Positions 53,546 to 62,405 are shown, counted from the first letter of the stretch. The stretch: DNA of 64,000 nucleotides from CAYNYM01 sp049366815 (GCA_049366815.1 JBMNCO010000087.1:46679-110678), one strand, 5' to 3'. Numbers and translations are program-made. Notes: generated by a model from the sequence alone, not told the origin.

Positions 53546-53569
53546 CCCTGAAGGCAATTCAGGGGGCTT
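53546..53569 (+). terminator. Weak hairpin after lptD
   Basis: A 7-bp stem (CCCTGAA at 53546-53552, TTCAGGG at 53558-53564) has a 5-base loop. GGCTTT follows, so the T-run is short. Confidence 0.4.
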
Positions 53570-53572
53570 TCC

Positions 53573-53601
53573 TTGACACCCTTTGGCCCATATTCTATAG
53601 T
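53573..53601 (+). promoter_or_regulatory. Sigma-70-type promoter for the phosphofructokinase gene
   Basis: A perfect TTGACA at 53573-53578, exactly 17 bases, and TATAGT at 53596-53601. The kinase start is 54 bases downstream. Confidence 0.7.
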
Positions 53602-53654
53602 CCTAACATATACGAAACAGGCTTTACATCATAGACATTCCTTTGGAGGGGAAT

Positions 53655-54758
53655 ATGAAAACAAGAGTAGGCGTGCTGACAGCTGGCAGGGACTGCCCCG
53701 GTATCAATAGTGCGATTCATTGGCTTGTTTATTCTGCTCTTGATAAAGACCTTGTGCCTAGAAGGGGTACAATGTTCCATATCGTCGGGATTAACGACGG
53801 ATGGAGGGGACTCGCAGAGGTAAACCCGGACAAAAAGGAGAGCGTGAGACGGTGGACCATGGACCTGGATGAGAACATCGTGCGCACCTGGGACAGATAT
53901 GGTGGTACCAGACTCGGAACAAGTGTGGGCAACCCATTGGACCCCCAGAAAGATCGGTCTGAGGCCATCATCCAGAATATCAAGAAATTAGGTCTGGATG
54001 CCCTCGTCGTCATTGGTGGGTTCAACAACATGGGCGTTGCCTACAAACTGTTCAAAGAAGGGGTCAAGGTTATAGGAATTCCAAAGACCATCGACAAAGA
54101 TCTCATGGAGACGGATTATACCCTCGGATTTGATTCGGCGGTAAACATCATCACCAATGATATAGACAGGCTGCGGATCACCGCCGGTTCCCATAGCCGG
54201 ATCTTTGTCGTAGAAACGATGGGCCGGCAGGCCGGCTGGCTCGCCCTTGAGGGGGGTGAGGCCTCAGGCGCCGCCATCATACTGATTCCTGAACACGACT
54301 TTGTTATGGACAGGGTCATTGAACTTCTCAAAATGAGAAGAAAATCCGGAAAGAGATACAGTATCGTCCTGATCTCAGAGGGAGCCAAGGCGAGGGGGCT
54401 GGAAATGGTTCACCAGAAACCGGGTCGAGATGGTTTTGGAAATTATTATCTGGGTGGCATTGGTGGTTTCGTTGCCGAGCAAATCGAAAAGCAGGGGAAG
54501 ATGGAAGTCAGGTATGTGGCCCTTAGACATCTTCAACGGGGTGGTTCCCCAACAGCCTACGACCGGCGGATGGGACGCAAATTCGGGGTTGCTGCCATTG
54601 ACATGGTCGTGAATGAAGACTTTGGACGCATGGTGAGTCTGAAACAGGGGGAAATCGCGACCGTTCCAATGAAAAAGGCCTTGGAGCATTTGAATCTGGT
54701 TGATGTGGAGAAATATTACAACACCAAGAATTACAGAAGCCTGGACCAGATCCTCTAG
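53655..54758 (+). CDS. Phosphofructokinase-family enzyme with altered nucleotide-binding motifs
   Basis: The 367-residue protein follows the PFK fold along its length. RYGGTRLGTS, IPKTIDKD (residues 142-149), ETMGRQAGWLAL and RHLQRGGSPTAYDRR match substrate-binding and catalytic regions. Differences: the first loop reads TAGRDCPGINS where GGDAPGMNA is usual. The GGDGS Mg-nucleotide loop is GGFNN (121-125), losing the conserved Asp. The lysine in PKTID is typical of PPi-using enzymes, while TIDND has become TIDKD. The donor (ATP, PPi or other) is therefore uncertain. ATG 53655 has GGAGGGG upstream. It has its own promoter. Confidence 0.8.
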   Translation: MKTRVGVLTAGRDCPGINSAIHWLVYSALDKDLVPRRGTMFHIVGINDGWRGLAEVNPDKKESVRRWTMDLDENIVRTWDRYGGTRLGTSVGNPLDPQKDRSEAIIQNIKKLGLDALVVIGGFNNMGVAYKLFKEGVKVIGIPKTIDKDLMETDYTLGFDSAVNIITNDIDRLRITAGSHSRIFVVETMGRQAGWLALEGGEASGAAIILIPEHDFVMDRVIELLKMRRKSGKRYSIVLISEGAKARGLEMVHQKPGRDGFGNYYLGGIGGFVAEQIEKQGKMEVRYVALRHLQRGGSPTAYDRRMGRKFGVAAIDMVVNEDFGRMVSLKQGEIATVPMKKALEHLNLVDVEKYYNTKNYRSLDQIL

Positions 54759-54905
54759 GGTTTCCATTTCCGCCGGATGAAGCGATCGTGTTACGCACAA
54801 CGCGTTACTGTCTCAATGGTCAAGTGCGAAGGGCGCGTTTGCCTCTTCCCCTTCTTATCGTGAAACTGTGAGGCCTTTGTGACGGAGAGGCCGCCCCGTT
54901 ACGGC

Positions 54906-56294
54906 CTATGTCAGATATGAAGGGAAAATCTTTCCCGGATTCAAAATTCCTCGAGGATCGAAGGCCTTTTTCAATCGAAGCATGAGTTCCATGGACGGCC
55001 GTGACAGTTCCATGTCAAGAAAGGGGGCCTTTGTAAGGCCTACGCCGTGTTCCCCTGAGATGGTTCCCCTCATTTCAACAACCTTCCTGAAGAGTTCTCT
55101 GACGGCCTGCTCCGCCCTTTCCACCTCCTCAGGACGATTTTTGTCAAACATGATGTTCACATGGATATTCCCATCCCCGGCATGGCCGAAGGCGGGCATT
55201 GGAAGCCGGTATTTTCTGCCCAACGCATCCAAAAAGGTGATATATTCGGCCATTCGACTTCTAGGTACCACGATGTCTTCGCTGATCTTGTGGGGCCCCA
55301 ACACAAAAATGGATTCGGAGATGTTCCTCCTGATCTCCCACAGTCTCGCTGTCTCTTCTTCGCCGGAGCCCGTGTCAAAACGAAGGGCCCCTGTCCTGGT
55401 GCAGATGTGGCGGATCTGATCGCATTCACGCTCGGTGAGGGTCTCGACGCCGTCCACTTCAATAAGCAGTAGGGCCTCTGCGTTGAGGGGGATATCCAAT
55501 CCCATGTCCTCGCGTACGCATTGAATACAGTAACGGTCCATAAACTCCAGGGTCGTTGGGACGACCTTTTGACGAATGATTTCGGAAACGGTTTGAACGG
55601 CGCCGGGCATATTTCGAAAAAAGGCGAGCATGGTCTTCTTTGTGTCGGGTTTCGGGAGGAGCCGCAGTGTGACAGCCGTAATGACGGCTAGAGTCCCCTC
55701 CGAGCCGACAATGAGCCGGGTCAGGTCATATCCCACCACGCCCTTTGCCGTCTCCACCCCTGTCCTGATGATTTCCCCGGTTGGCAGCACGACCTCCAGG
55801 CCCATGACGTAGTCCCTGGTGACACCGTATTTGACCGCCCGCAATCCTCCGGCACAGGCGGCAACGTTTCCACCGATGGTGGAGATCCGGACGCTGGCCG
55901 GATCAGGGGGATAGAACAGCCCCACCTTTTCCACTCGTTCCTGGAAGTCGGCTGTAATGACCCCCGGCTCCACCATGGCCACAAGATTGTCTTCATCCAC
56001 CTGGAGGATATGATTGAAGCGGTCCATGGCCAGGACAATCCCGCCCCTCACGGGCAAGGCGCCCCCACTCTTCCCGGTGCCGGCCCCTCGGGGGGTCACT
56101 GAAAGACCCAGATCGGTTGCCAGAGACAGTATCTCCGAGACCTCCCCGGAGGTCCGAGGTAAAAGAACGGCCTCGGGCATAAATGTCAGGCGTGTCGCGT
56201 CCGTGCCGTATTCACTGAGCTGATCATCCCCGGTCAAGACATGGTCGGTCCCTACAATGCGCCTTAATTGTTTGAGGATGGAGTCTTCGATCAT
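54906..56294 (-). CDS. FAD-linked 2-hydroxyacid oxidase/dehydrogenase (GlcD-like)
   Basis: The 462-residue flavoprotein has the PCMH-type FAD-binding domain (VTPRGAGTGKSGGALPVRGG, VEPGVITADFQE, STIGGNVAACAGGLRAVKYG). The C-terminal oxidase domain has GHAGDGNIHVNIM and GTISGEHGVGLTK. This fits glycolate or D-lactate oxidising enzymes; no FeS partner (GlcF) is adjacent, so the substrate is open. Its start overlaps the recR end by 4 bases on the minus strand, placing it as the tail of the dnaX-ybaB-recR group. Confidence 0.88.
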   Translation of the reverse strand: MIEDSILKQLRRIVGTDHVLTGDDQLSEYGTDATRLTFMPEAVLLPRTSGEVSEILSLATDLGLSVTPRGAGTGKSGGALPVRGGIVLAMDRFNHILQVDEDNLVAMVEPGVITADFQERVEKVGLFYPPDPASVRISTIGGNVAACAGGLRAVKYGVTRDYVMGLEVVLPTGEIIRTGVETAKGVVGYDLTRLIVGSEGTLAVITAVTLRLLPKPDTKKTMLAFFRNMPGAVQTVSEIIRQKVVPTTLEFMDRYCIQCVREDMGLDIPLNAEALLLIEVDGVETLTERECDQIRHICTRTGALRFDTGSGEEETARLWEIRRNISESIFVLGPHKISEDIVVPRSRMAEYITFLDALGRKYRLPMPAFGHAGDGNIHVNIMFDKNRPEEVERAEQAVRELFRKVVEMRGTISGEHGVGLTKAPFLDMELSRPSMELMLRLKKAFDPRGILNPGKIFPSYLT

Positions 56295-56896
56295 GACTGG
56301 ACAGGATTTCTGTTCTGGAGGGCATGACGAAGGGTCATGGCATCCATGTATCCAAGGTTTCCGCCCATGGGGACGCCAAGGGCGATACGCGTGATCTTGA
56401 GATTCCTATCGGACAGGCTCTTTGCCAGAAATGAGGAAGTTGCTTCACCTTCCGCCGTGGGGTTGGTGGCAAGGATGATCTCATCAACGGCTTCTTTATC
56501 GAGGCGGCTGATGAGTTCGCGAATTTTGAGATCTTCAGGACCTATGCCGTCCAGCGGAGAAAGAGTCCCGTGAAGGATGTGATATCGGCCGCGAAATGTG
56601 CCCGATTCCTCTAGGGCCATCTGGTCACCGGGTCCTTCTACCACACAGATAACGCCGTTGGCCCTGCTTTGATCACGGCAGACGGCGCATGGATCACTGT
56701 CTGTGAGGTTGCAGCAAATGGAACAGAACCCTATCATCTCCTTTACATCCATGAGGCTTCGGGCAAGGCTCTGAGCCAGTTCCTTGTCGCTTCTAAGGAT
56801 ATGGAGCGCAACCCTTGTGGCGGATTTCTGTCCGATTCCAGGGAGCCTGGAAAACTGCCTGATGAGCTTTTCGAGTGGGGGGGGGTAGATTCCCAT
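56291..56896 (-). CDS. recR: Recombination mediator RecR
   Basis: RecR, with RecO, loads RecA at gaps. The 201-residue protein has an N-terminal helix-hairpin-helix (RLPGIGQKSATRVALHIL), a zinc finger (CSICCNLTDSDPCAVCRD), a Toprim domain (VVEGPGDQMALEESG...GEATSSFLA) and a C-terminal Walker-B-like region. It follows ybaB and dnaX in the classic order. Confidence 0.95.
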   Translation of the reverse strand: MGIYPPPLEKLIRQFSRLPGIGQKSATRVALHILRSDKELAQSLARSLMDVKEMIGFCSICCNLTDSDPCAVCRDQSRANGVICVVEGPGDQMALEESGTFRGRYHILHGTLSPLDGIGPEDLKIRELISRLDKEAVDEIILATNPTAEGEATSSFLAKSLSDRNLKITRIALGVPMGGNLGYMDAMTLRHALQNRNPVQS

Positions 56897-56906
56897 GGAT
56901 GTATTC

Positions 56907-57239
56907 TTAAGCGGTCAGGCCGGGGATATTGGGCAGGTTCATCCCCTGGGTCAGTTTTCCCATTTCCTCGCTGACCATGTTTTTGGCCCTGTTCAGGGCG
57001 TCATTGACGGCAGCGAGCACCAGGTCCTGAAGCATTTCAGGGTCATCACGGTCAATGACCTCCGGGTCGATTTTGATGGAAACCACCTCCTGACGGCCGT
57101 TGGCCACAACCGTAACCATGCCACCGCCGGCGGAGGCCTCCACCGTCCTGTCTCCTAATTCCTCTTGAAGTTTGGCAATCTTGGCCTGAAACTTTTGGGC
57201 CTGTTTCATGATGTTCCCCATATTTGGTATACCTTTCAC
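56907..57239 (-). CDS. ybaB: YbaB/EbfC nucleoid-associated protein
   Basis: The 110-residue protein binds DNA as a dimer. MGNIMKQAQKFQAKIAKLQ, GGGMVTVVANGRQEVVSIKIDPEVI and a C-terminal LTQGMNLPNIPGL tail are standard. It lies between dnaX and recR; the spacing to recR is 10 bases. An internal ATG giving MGNIMK is the alternative start. Confidence 0.95.
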   Translation of the reverse strand: MKGIPNMGNIMKQAQKFQAKIAKLQEELGDRTVEASAGGGMVTVVANGRQEVVSIKIDPEVIDRDDPEMLQDLVLAAVNDALNRAKNMVSEEMGKLTQGMNLPNIPGLTA

Positions 57240-57256
57240 TGCATGCCTCCTCGTTC

Positions 57257-58903
57257 TTATTCTGAGTTCTCATGATGAAGCGTTCCTGATTTCTCAACCG
57301 GAACTTCTCCCTTGACTTCTCCCTGGAAGATATCGAGGACGTCCTGTACGGGGGGAGGGAGATCAGGATGATCCTTGGTCTTTGCTTCAGATTTCTTTTG
57401 AGAAGGGACATCGGACATGGGAGCATTTTTCGGCCTGGTGCCCACAAGTAGGATCTTCATGTCCCGCTTAAAATAGTCACGGCAATAACCGGACAGTTTG
57501 TCAAGGCGTTCCGGATCATCAAGATAGGTGGCGGAGAAAGATTGATTTCCCCGAGACAATTCAACGCTATCCTGGGTCGCGTTCAAAAGACGCAGTTCTT
57601 TTAATACATTGGCCATAGCCCTGTTCTTGGAAACAAGATATTTCAGGAACCTGTCCCAGTCTTCCGCCGCGGTTTTTTCCGAAGATATTGGATGATCCCA
57701 GGCTTTTCCGGGCTCTGAGAGACGTCCGGGCGGGGTCACGTGATCCGAAGGGCGTGATGAACCCAATCGCTTTTCCAGGGCTTCAATTTTTTGGAGCAAT
57801 TCGTCAAATGAAAGGACCTCACCGAGATTGGAGAGCTTGATCAGGATGGTTTCAAGGACCAATCTGGGATGACCGGTGTATCTGAGGTCCTCTTCCCGGG
57901 CGATGAGAAGGTTAAGAGACTGCCGAAGTCTCTCCTGGCCCGCTGCCTGCGCCTGCTGCCGGATTTCCTCAAGGTCACTGTCGGTCATGTCAAAGAGATC
58001 ACTCTTTGAGGTGATGAGACTGAGCAAAAGGTTTCTGAACTGATCCATGAGCTCCCGGTAGAATTCCTTCAGGTCATATCCGTAGTTGTAGATACTTTCG
58101 ACGATCCGGATGCACCTTTCGGGCGAACCCTCGATGATGGCCCGTGAGGTATCAAAGAGCAGGGCACGATCAATGATACCGAGTATGTCTGTGATATTTT
58201 TGTCCTCGACTTCTGAGCCGGTATAGGCAATCACCTGATCGAGGAGGCTTTCGGCATCCCGCATGCTTCCTTCCGCTTCTCCAGCGATGAGAATCAAACC
58301 CGATTTATTGATCTTGATCCCTTCATGGTCGGTTATTTTTCGCAGGTGTTCCACAATTTTCACTGAAGGAATCCTTTTGAAATCGAATCGCTGGCACCTG
58401 GATAGGATGGTCACCGGGACCTTATGGGGCTCGGTTGTGGCAAAAATAAACTTGACGTGGGGTGGGGGTTCCTCAAGGGTTTTCAGCAGGGCGTTGAAGG
58501 CCGGAAGTGTCAGCATGTGTACTTCGTCGATAATATAGACCCGGAACCTGCTGGAAGACGGCATGTATTTGATATTTTCCCTGAGGTCTCGGATCTCATC
58601 GATGCCGCGATTGGAGGCCCCGTCAATCTCCTGCACATCCACCGAGGATCCATTCGTAATTTCCAGACACGATCGGCATTTGTTGCAGGGAATGCCTGGT
58701 TCGCCTTCCTGGCAGTTGATAGCCTTGGCCAGGATACGGGCAATGGAGGTCTTTCCCACACCCCTCGCACCGCTAAAGAGATAGGCATGGGCCAGTCGAT
58801 CAGTCCTAATGGCATTCATCAGGGTCTGGTTGACATGTTCTTGTCCGATCACATCCTGGAAGACCTGGGGGCGCCATTTTCTGGCGAGCACTTCATAAGC
58901 CAT
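57257..58903 (-). CDS. dnaX: DNA polymerase III subunit gamma/tau
   Basis: This is the clamp-loader ATPase. The 548-residue protein begins YEVLARKWRPQVFQDVIGQEHV. It has Walker A FSGARGVGKTS, the zinc module CQEGEPGIPCNKCRSC, Walker B YIIDEVHML, sensor-1 FATTEPHKVPVTILSRCQRFDFKR, and a domain III helical collar. The C-terminal tau-like extension (about residues 370-548) is present but shorter than in E. coli (643). No obvious slippery A-rich frameshift site was seen. It starts the dnaX-ybaB-recR-glcD-like run. Confidence 0.94.
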   Translation of the reverse strand: MAYEVLARKWRPQVFQDVIGQEHVNQTLMNAIRTDRLAHAYLFSGARGVGKTSIARILAKAINCQEGEPGIPCNKCRSCLEITNGSSVDVQEIDGASNRGIDEIRDLRENIKYMPSSSRFRVYIIDEVHMLTLPAFNALLKTLEEPPPHVKFIFATTEPHKVPVTILSRCQRFDFKRIPSVKIVEHLRKITDHEGIKINKSGLILIAGEAEGSMRDAESLLDQVIAYTGSEVEDKNITDILGIIDRALLFDTSRAIIEGSPERCIRIVESIYNYGYDLKEFYRELMDQFRNLLLSLITSKSDLFDMTDSDLEEIRQQAQAAGQERLRQSLNLLIAREEDLRYTGHPRLVLETILIKLSNLGEVLSFDELLQKIEALEKRLGSSRPSDHVTPPGRLSEPGKAWDHPISSEKTAAEDWDRFLKYLVSKNRAMANVLKELRLLNATQDSVELSRGNQSFSATYLDDPERLDKLSGYCRDYFKRDMKILLVGTRPKNAPMSDVPSQKKSEAKTKDHPDLPPPVQDVLDIFQGEVKGEVPVEKSGTLHHENSE

Positions 58904-59012
58904 ATCAAACCCAAATACTCTGTGTCTTGACCATTCGGCTGAATATGATCACGGCCCTGCGAAACACAAGGATACAGGAGCCTACGCGGCCGTCATGTGC
59001 GGGACATAAATA

Positions 59013-59106
59013 TGGCGGAGAGAGAGGGATTCGAACCCTCGGTACCACTTTTGGCGGTACACGCGATTTCCAGTCGCGCTCCTTCAGCCAGCTCGGACAT
59101 CTCTCC
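59013..59106 (-). tRNA. tRNA-Ser (anticodon GGA)
   Basis: The 94-base gene, counting an encoded CCA at 59013-59015, has acceptor GGAGAGA paired with TCTCTCC. It has a serine-type long variable arm, GGTTCGAATCC T-loop sequence and anticodon loop CTGGAAA. It reads UCC/UCU serine codons. Confidence 0.92.
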
Positions 59107-59161
59107 GCAATTCGCAGAATCTGAAACCAGTATGTACTTGGCTTCCCTTTAAAACCCTGTG

Positions 59162-59186
59162 CGTCATCTCCGCTTTCGGAGAGACG
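59162..59186. other. Strong hairpin between the two serine tRNAs
   Basis: CGTC-A-TCTCCG and CGGAGA-GACG form a 10-bp stem with one bulge and a CTTT loop. On the minus strand a short T-run follows about ten bases later. It may terminate or process the upstream tRNA transcript. Confidence 0.4.
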
Positions 59187-59321
59187 GCCTCATGTTATCA
59201 CAGCCTATGCTCCCATTTCAACCTGATCCCATCTGGCACGGGATGCCGAGAAAAGACCGTTCTTGTTCCACCGCTATTTCGTGGGGAAAGGGGGCAGGGT
59301 TATAGGCCCCAAAATACACGG

Positions 59322-59417
59322 TGGCGGAGAGGGTGGGATTCGAACCCACGTGCCCCGCTCTTCACGGGACAAGTCGATTTCGAGTCGACCCCGTTACGAC
59401 CACTTCGGTACCTCTCC
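59322..59417 (-). tRNA. tRNA-Ser (anticodon CGA)
   Basis: The 96-base gene, with encoded CCA at 59322-59324, has acceptor GGAGAGG/CCTCTCC. It has a long variable arm and anticodon loop CTCGAAA. Its 5' end (59394-59417) overlaps the last 24 bases of tadA on the same strand. Confidence 0.92.
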
Positions 59418-59888
59418 GTTTCCCCTTTTCCCCTGCCTCCGCAGTTGGAAAAAACGTCTCAGCAGGGCGGCGGAGTCCTCTTCCAGTATCCCGGAGACCA
59501 CCTCTATCTTGTGATTGAGGCGCGCGTCATCGGCGATGTTGAAGAGTGAACCTGCAGCCCCCGATTTCGGATCAAATGCCCCGAAAATCAGCCTCGATAT
59601 CCTGGCATGAACCGCTGCACCCATACACATAAGGCAAGGCTCAACCGTGACCACAAGGGTGGTCCCGTTCAGCCTGTAGTTCCCACGTTTCAACCCAGCC
59701 TCCCTCAGGACGAGGATTTCTGCATGGGCGGTCGGATCATGGCGTGAGACGGGTTGATTGTGTGCCTTGGCCAGGATCTCCCCCTCAGGACCACATAACA
59801 CCGCACCCACCGGAACCTCTCCCCCGTTGAAACCTGTCTCAGCCTCCAAAAGGGCCTGTTTCATCAGATGGAAGAAGTCAAGTGACAT
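59394..59888 (-). CDS. tadA: tRNA-specific adenosine deaminase TadA
   Basis: TadA deaminates A34 of tRNA-Arg to inosine. The 164-residue protein has the zinc-deaminase motifs HAEILVLREA (His and catalytic Glu) and TVEPCLMCMGA (two Cys ligands). GEVPVGAVL and HARISRLIFGAFDPKSGAAGS are also conserved. ATG 59888 is preferred; a GTG at 59906 is in frame. The last eight codons and stop lie inside the tRNA-Ser(CGA) gene. Confidence 0.92.
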   Translation of the reverse strand: MSLDFFHLMKQALLEAETGFNGGEVPVGAVLCGPEGEILAKAHNQPVSRHDPTAHAEILVLREAGLKRGNYRLNGTTLVVTVEPCLMCMGAAVHARISRLIFGAFDPKSGAAGSLFNIADDARLNHKIEVVSGILEEDSAALLRRFFQLRRQGKRGNGEVPKWS

Positions 59889-60142
59889 GGTTTTTTCTTC
59901 TATCACTAATGGTTGTCGACGTCAACCGGATAGTGGCCACCGCGCTTGGATGGTTTTTCCCAGACAGTTTAATGCGCTGTTTTCATCAAGGGGACTTTCC
60001 ATTTTCTTTCCGCCGCCTTGACGGCGGTCCAGGATGGATCGACGTCGTTATCCTCATGCCCTTTGGTGACTTTGCGATTGATAAAAGTGATGCTTTCATT
60101 GTATCTGTAGCGAGTTGATAACGCACAGGAAAGGCGGGGGAA

Positions 60143-60460
60143 ATGACCATGGAATTCAAACCCTTTGACAATATCGAAATCAGCGAAGAGGAGATCAGGA
60201 AGGAGAAGGACAAGGCGCGCCGGTTGCGGCGTACGGACTGGTGGATGAGAAAGATTCAAAAGGGTGAATGCTACTATTGTCATGAGCAAGTCGGCAGGAG
60301 CAATCTCACGATGGATCACATTGTCCCCTTGAGCCGTGGAGGAAAAAGCAGGAAAGGCAACATCGTCGCCGCATGCAAGGATTGTAACAGCAAAAAGAAA
60401 TATCTCCTCCCTGTTGAATGGGCGGAGTATTTGGCGTCCCTGTCGGACAAGAAGTCCTGA
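60143..60460 (+). CDS. HNH endonuclease-family protein
   Basis: The 105-residue protein has a charged N-terminal helix and an HNH/McrA-like domain. CYYCHEQVG gives two zinc cysteines, LTMDHIVPLSRGG the catalytic DH, NIVAACKDCNSKK the N and second cysteine pair. Such stand-alone HNH proteins are widespread and often of unknown role. GGCGGGGG lies upstream of ATG 60143; ATG 60149 is possible. It converges with the SAM hydrolase gene (10-bp gap). Confidence 0.87.
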   Translation: MTMEFKPFDNIEISEEEIRKEKDKARRLRRTDWWMRKIQKGECYYCHEQVGRSNLTMDHIVPLSRGGKSRKGNIVAACKDCNSKKKYLLPVEWAEYLASLSDKKS

Positions 60461-60470
60461 TTGGATAGAC

Positions 60471-61277
60471 CTAGCCTTTTCTTACGGTCACTGTCTTTCC
60501 CACAATAACCTGCGGATCCTCCTCCAGGTATTCCGATGCCCTTCCCGTATTGACTGCTATTTCCAGTAAACTGGAGCTGTTAATCAGGGCCAGGGGCCGG
60601 CCGCTGTCCCCGTCGGCATAGGTCAGGCTGAGTTCAGGAATGCGAAAGGGCCCGACTTCAATGACCGGTCGGCTCGACTGCAGAAAGCGGTCCAGCAAAC
60701 TTTTGCAGATGTTGGTGATGCAATTACCAAAATGGTCCACATGGGTAATCTCACCATAGAGCACCCCGTCTTTTTCCCGGGGTTTCGGAACATCAAAGAT
60801 GACGGGGTCGTGGATGGGCCTTCCCAAGCTGTCAAGGGCGACCCCCAGGGAAATATGGGCCGCCACGGGGGCAAAGATTTCTCTACCGTGGAAGGTGTGT
60901 GTAATGTGCTCCAAAAAGAATCGGCGCTCTGTGAGCTGTATGACCTCTGCGGTTGGATCACATCGGATCACATGGGAAAACAGCCCGTTATCCGGGCCGA
61001 CAAAATGATGCTCGGAGGCCGAGACGGCTATGCTCCGTCTTTTACCCCCCACACCTGGATCAATAACAACCAAATGGACCGTCCCTTTAGGGAAGTAGGG
61101 ATAGGTATCCTGAATAGCGGCGGCTCCCTCAAGAACGGCGCCCGGCTGTATCATGTGGCTGACATCCACCAGGCGGGCACGGGGATTGATGGAAAGCATG
61201 ACACCCTTCATCATGGCTACGTAAGGATCCCTCAGACCAAAGTCTGTGGTGAGGGTGATGATTCCGGAGGGTTTCAT
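60471..61277 (-). CDS. S-adenosylmethionine hydrolase (DUF62 family)
   Basis: The 268-residue protein matches the DUF62 family that hydrolyses SAM to adenosine and methionine, related to SAM-dependent halogenases. TLTTDFGLRDPYV at the start, VDVSHMIQPG, VVIDPGVGGKRR, HFVGPDNGLFS and HVDHFGNCITNI (near residue 188) are conserved. The start overlaps the sirtuin stop by 4 bases. SAM hydrolase is favoured over halogenase because the fluorinase-specific insertion is not evident. Confidence 0.85.
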   Translation of the reverse strand: MKPSGIITLTTDFGLRDPYVAMMKGVMLSINPRARLVDVSHMIQPGAVLEGAAAIQDTYPYFPKGTVHLVVIDPGVGGKRRSIAVSASEHHFVGPDNGLFSHVIRCDPTAEVIQLTERRFFLEHITHTFHGREIFAPVAAHISLGVALDSLGRPIHDPVIFDVPKPREKDGVLYGEITHVDHFGNCITNICKSLLDRFLQSSRPVIEVGPFRIPELSLTYADGDSGRPLALINSSSLLEIAVNTGRASEYLEEDPQVIVGKTVTVRKG

Positions 61278-62005
61278 GCCCAGCCTTCAAGGAGTTTGGG
61301 TACAATTCCCCCGGCCTTCCCATGAAGCGTAAAGTCCATGGCGCCGGACTGGGGTGTTTCTTCGATGTTGATCTCTGCGACCACGGCCCCCCCTGCCTTT
61401 GCCTCCAGGGCAAGGGATGCTGCGGGCTGGACCACGGCCGATGTGCCGATTACGAGCATCACATCACAACCCCTGGAGGCTGTGACAGCACTTTGAAGAA
61501 GGTCATAATCCAGGGATTCCCCAAACCACACGACGTGGGGGCGAAGGAGCCCACCGCATTCCCTGCAGGTCGGCAATGGTCCCATATTAGAGGAAAAATC
61601 CAGGGATACCGTATGGCATCTTGTGCATTGCACCTTCCAAAGGTTACCATGGATCTCCAGGATATTGACGCTGCCCGCCTTGAGGTGAAGTCCGTCCACA
61701 TTTTGTGTGATGAGGGTAAAGTGTGGGACCTTTTTTTCCATTTCCGCAAGCGCCAGGTGGGCCGGATTGAAGGTAATAGAATTGATCAGTTCGCGGCGCC
61801 AATTGTAGAACTCCCAGACAAGCTTGGGGTCCCGGGCAAAGCCATCAGGGGTCACCAGATCCATCACATCGTGATTCCGCCACAATCCGTCTTCACCTCG
61901 GAAGGTGGGGACACCGCTTTCGGCGGATATGCCGGCCCCGGTGAGCACCGTTACGCGATCGGCTTCAAACAGCTTTCTTTGTAATGCCTGGATGGTCGTT
62001 TTCAT
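61274..62005 (-). CDS. Sir2-family NAD-dependent protein deacylase
   Basis: The 243-residue protein has TGAGISAESGVPTFRG (NAD-binding), ITQNVDGLHLKAG, EIHGNLW (catalytic His) and a CTRCH...CRECGG zinc module. GTSAVVQPAASLA and AEINIEETP follow. These define the small-domain bacterial sirtuins (CobB-like). It is the first gene of a two-gene minus-strand unit with the SAM hydrolase. Confidence 0.92.
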   Translation of the reverse strand: MKTTIQALQRKLFEADRVTVLTGAGISAESGVPTFRGEDGLWRNHDVMDLVTPDGFARDPKLVWEFYNWRRELINSITFNPAHLALAEMEKKVPHFTLITQNVDGLHLKAGSVNILEIHGNLWKVQCTRCHTVSLDFSSNMGPLPTCRECGGLLRPHVVWFGESLDYDLLQSAVTASRGCDVMLVIGTSAVVQPAASLALEAKAGGAVVAEINIEETPQSGAMDFTLHGKAGGIVPKLLEGWA

Positions 62006-62072
62006 GTTTTCGAAATTAGCTTATAGGTCTTGTGATGTCAAGCCTAGAGCCTTTTCTCTGATTCACCATCAA

Positions 62073-62167
62073 GGCATCCTCTGCGGCGTTGCCTTTGATC
62101 GTTCCTCCCTGCGGCGTATCGCTTATACACCTCACGCGTTACTGCTCGGCGCCTTGTATCTGATACC
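62073..62167. repeat. Imperfect palindromic intergenic element
   Basis: The ends GGCATC and GATACC are near-complementary. The centre GGCGTAT-CGCTT-ATACACC forms a hairpin. The segment resembles, from memory of other deltaproteobacterial genomes, intergenic palindromes with a GGCGTA...TACGCC core; this needs a search. Confidence 0.35.
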
Positions 62168-62386
62168 TTGCTGATGAGCAGGGGTGCACCTAAATCCGTT
62201 GATCTTATTGATGATTGGGAAATTTGACGGTGGATGGAGGTTTTCCGTTGAACCGATTGTTTTGATATCATATGATAGGCGGTCAAAGGCATTGATATTG
62301 AAAATCAAACATGATAACCATTTAGTCATTGCTCGACGGGCGGACGGTGCTCCCACAAAGCCAATCCAGGCCAATCTTTCCACCTG

Positions 62387-62405
62387 GTGATATCGTCGAT
62401 ATCAC
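62387..62405. promoter_or_regulatory. 19-base palindrome upstream of folD (possible operator)
   Basis: GTGATATCG and CGATATCAC are exact reverse complements with a single central T. The site is 172 bases upstream of folD and downstream of a promoter-like pair at 62249-62277. It looks like a binding site for a dimeric regulator, but the factor is unknown. Confidence 0.35.

Noticed and set aside
59107..59321. Signal recognition particle RNA between dnaX, the serine tRNAs and tadA
   Set aside because: This is a usual location for ffs, but the conserved GGAA-loop and AGCAG signatures are absent on both strands.
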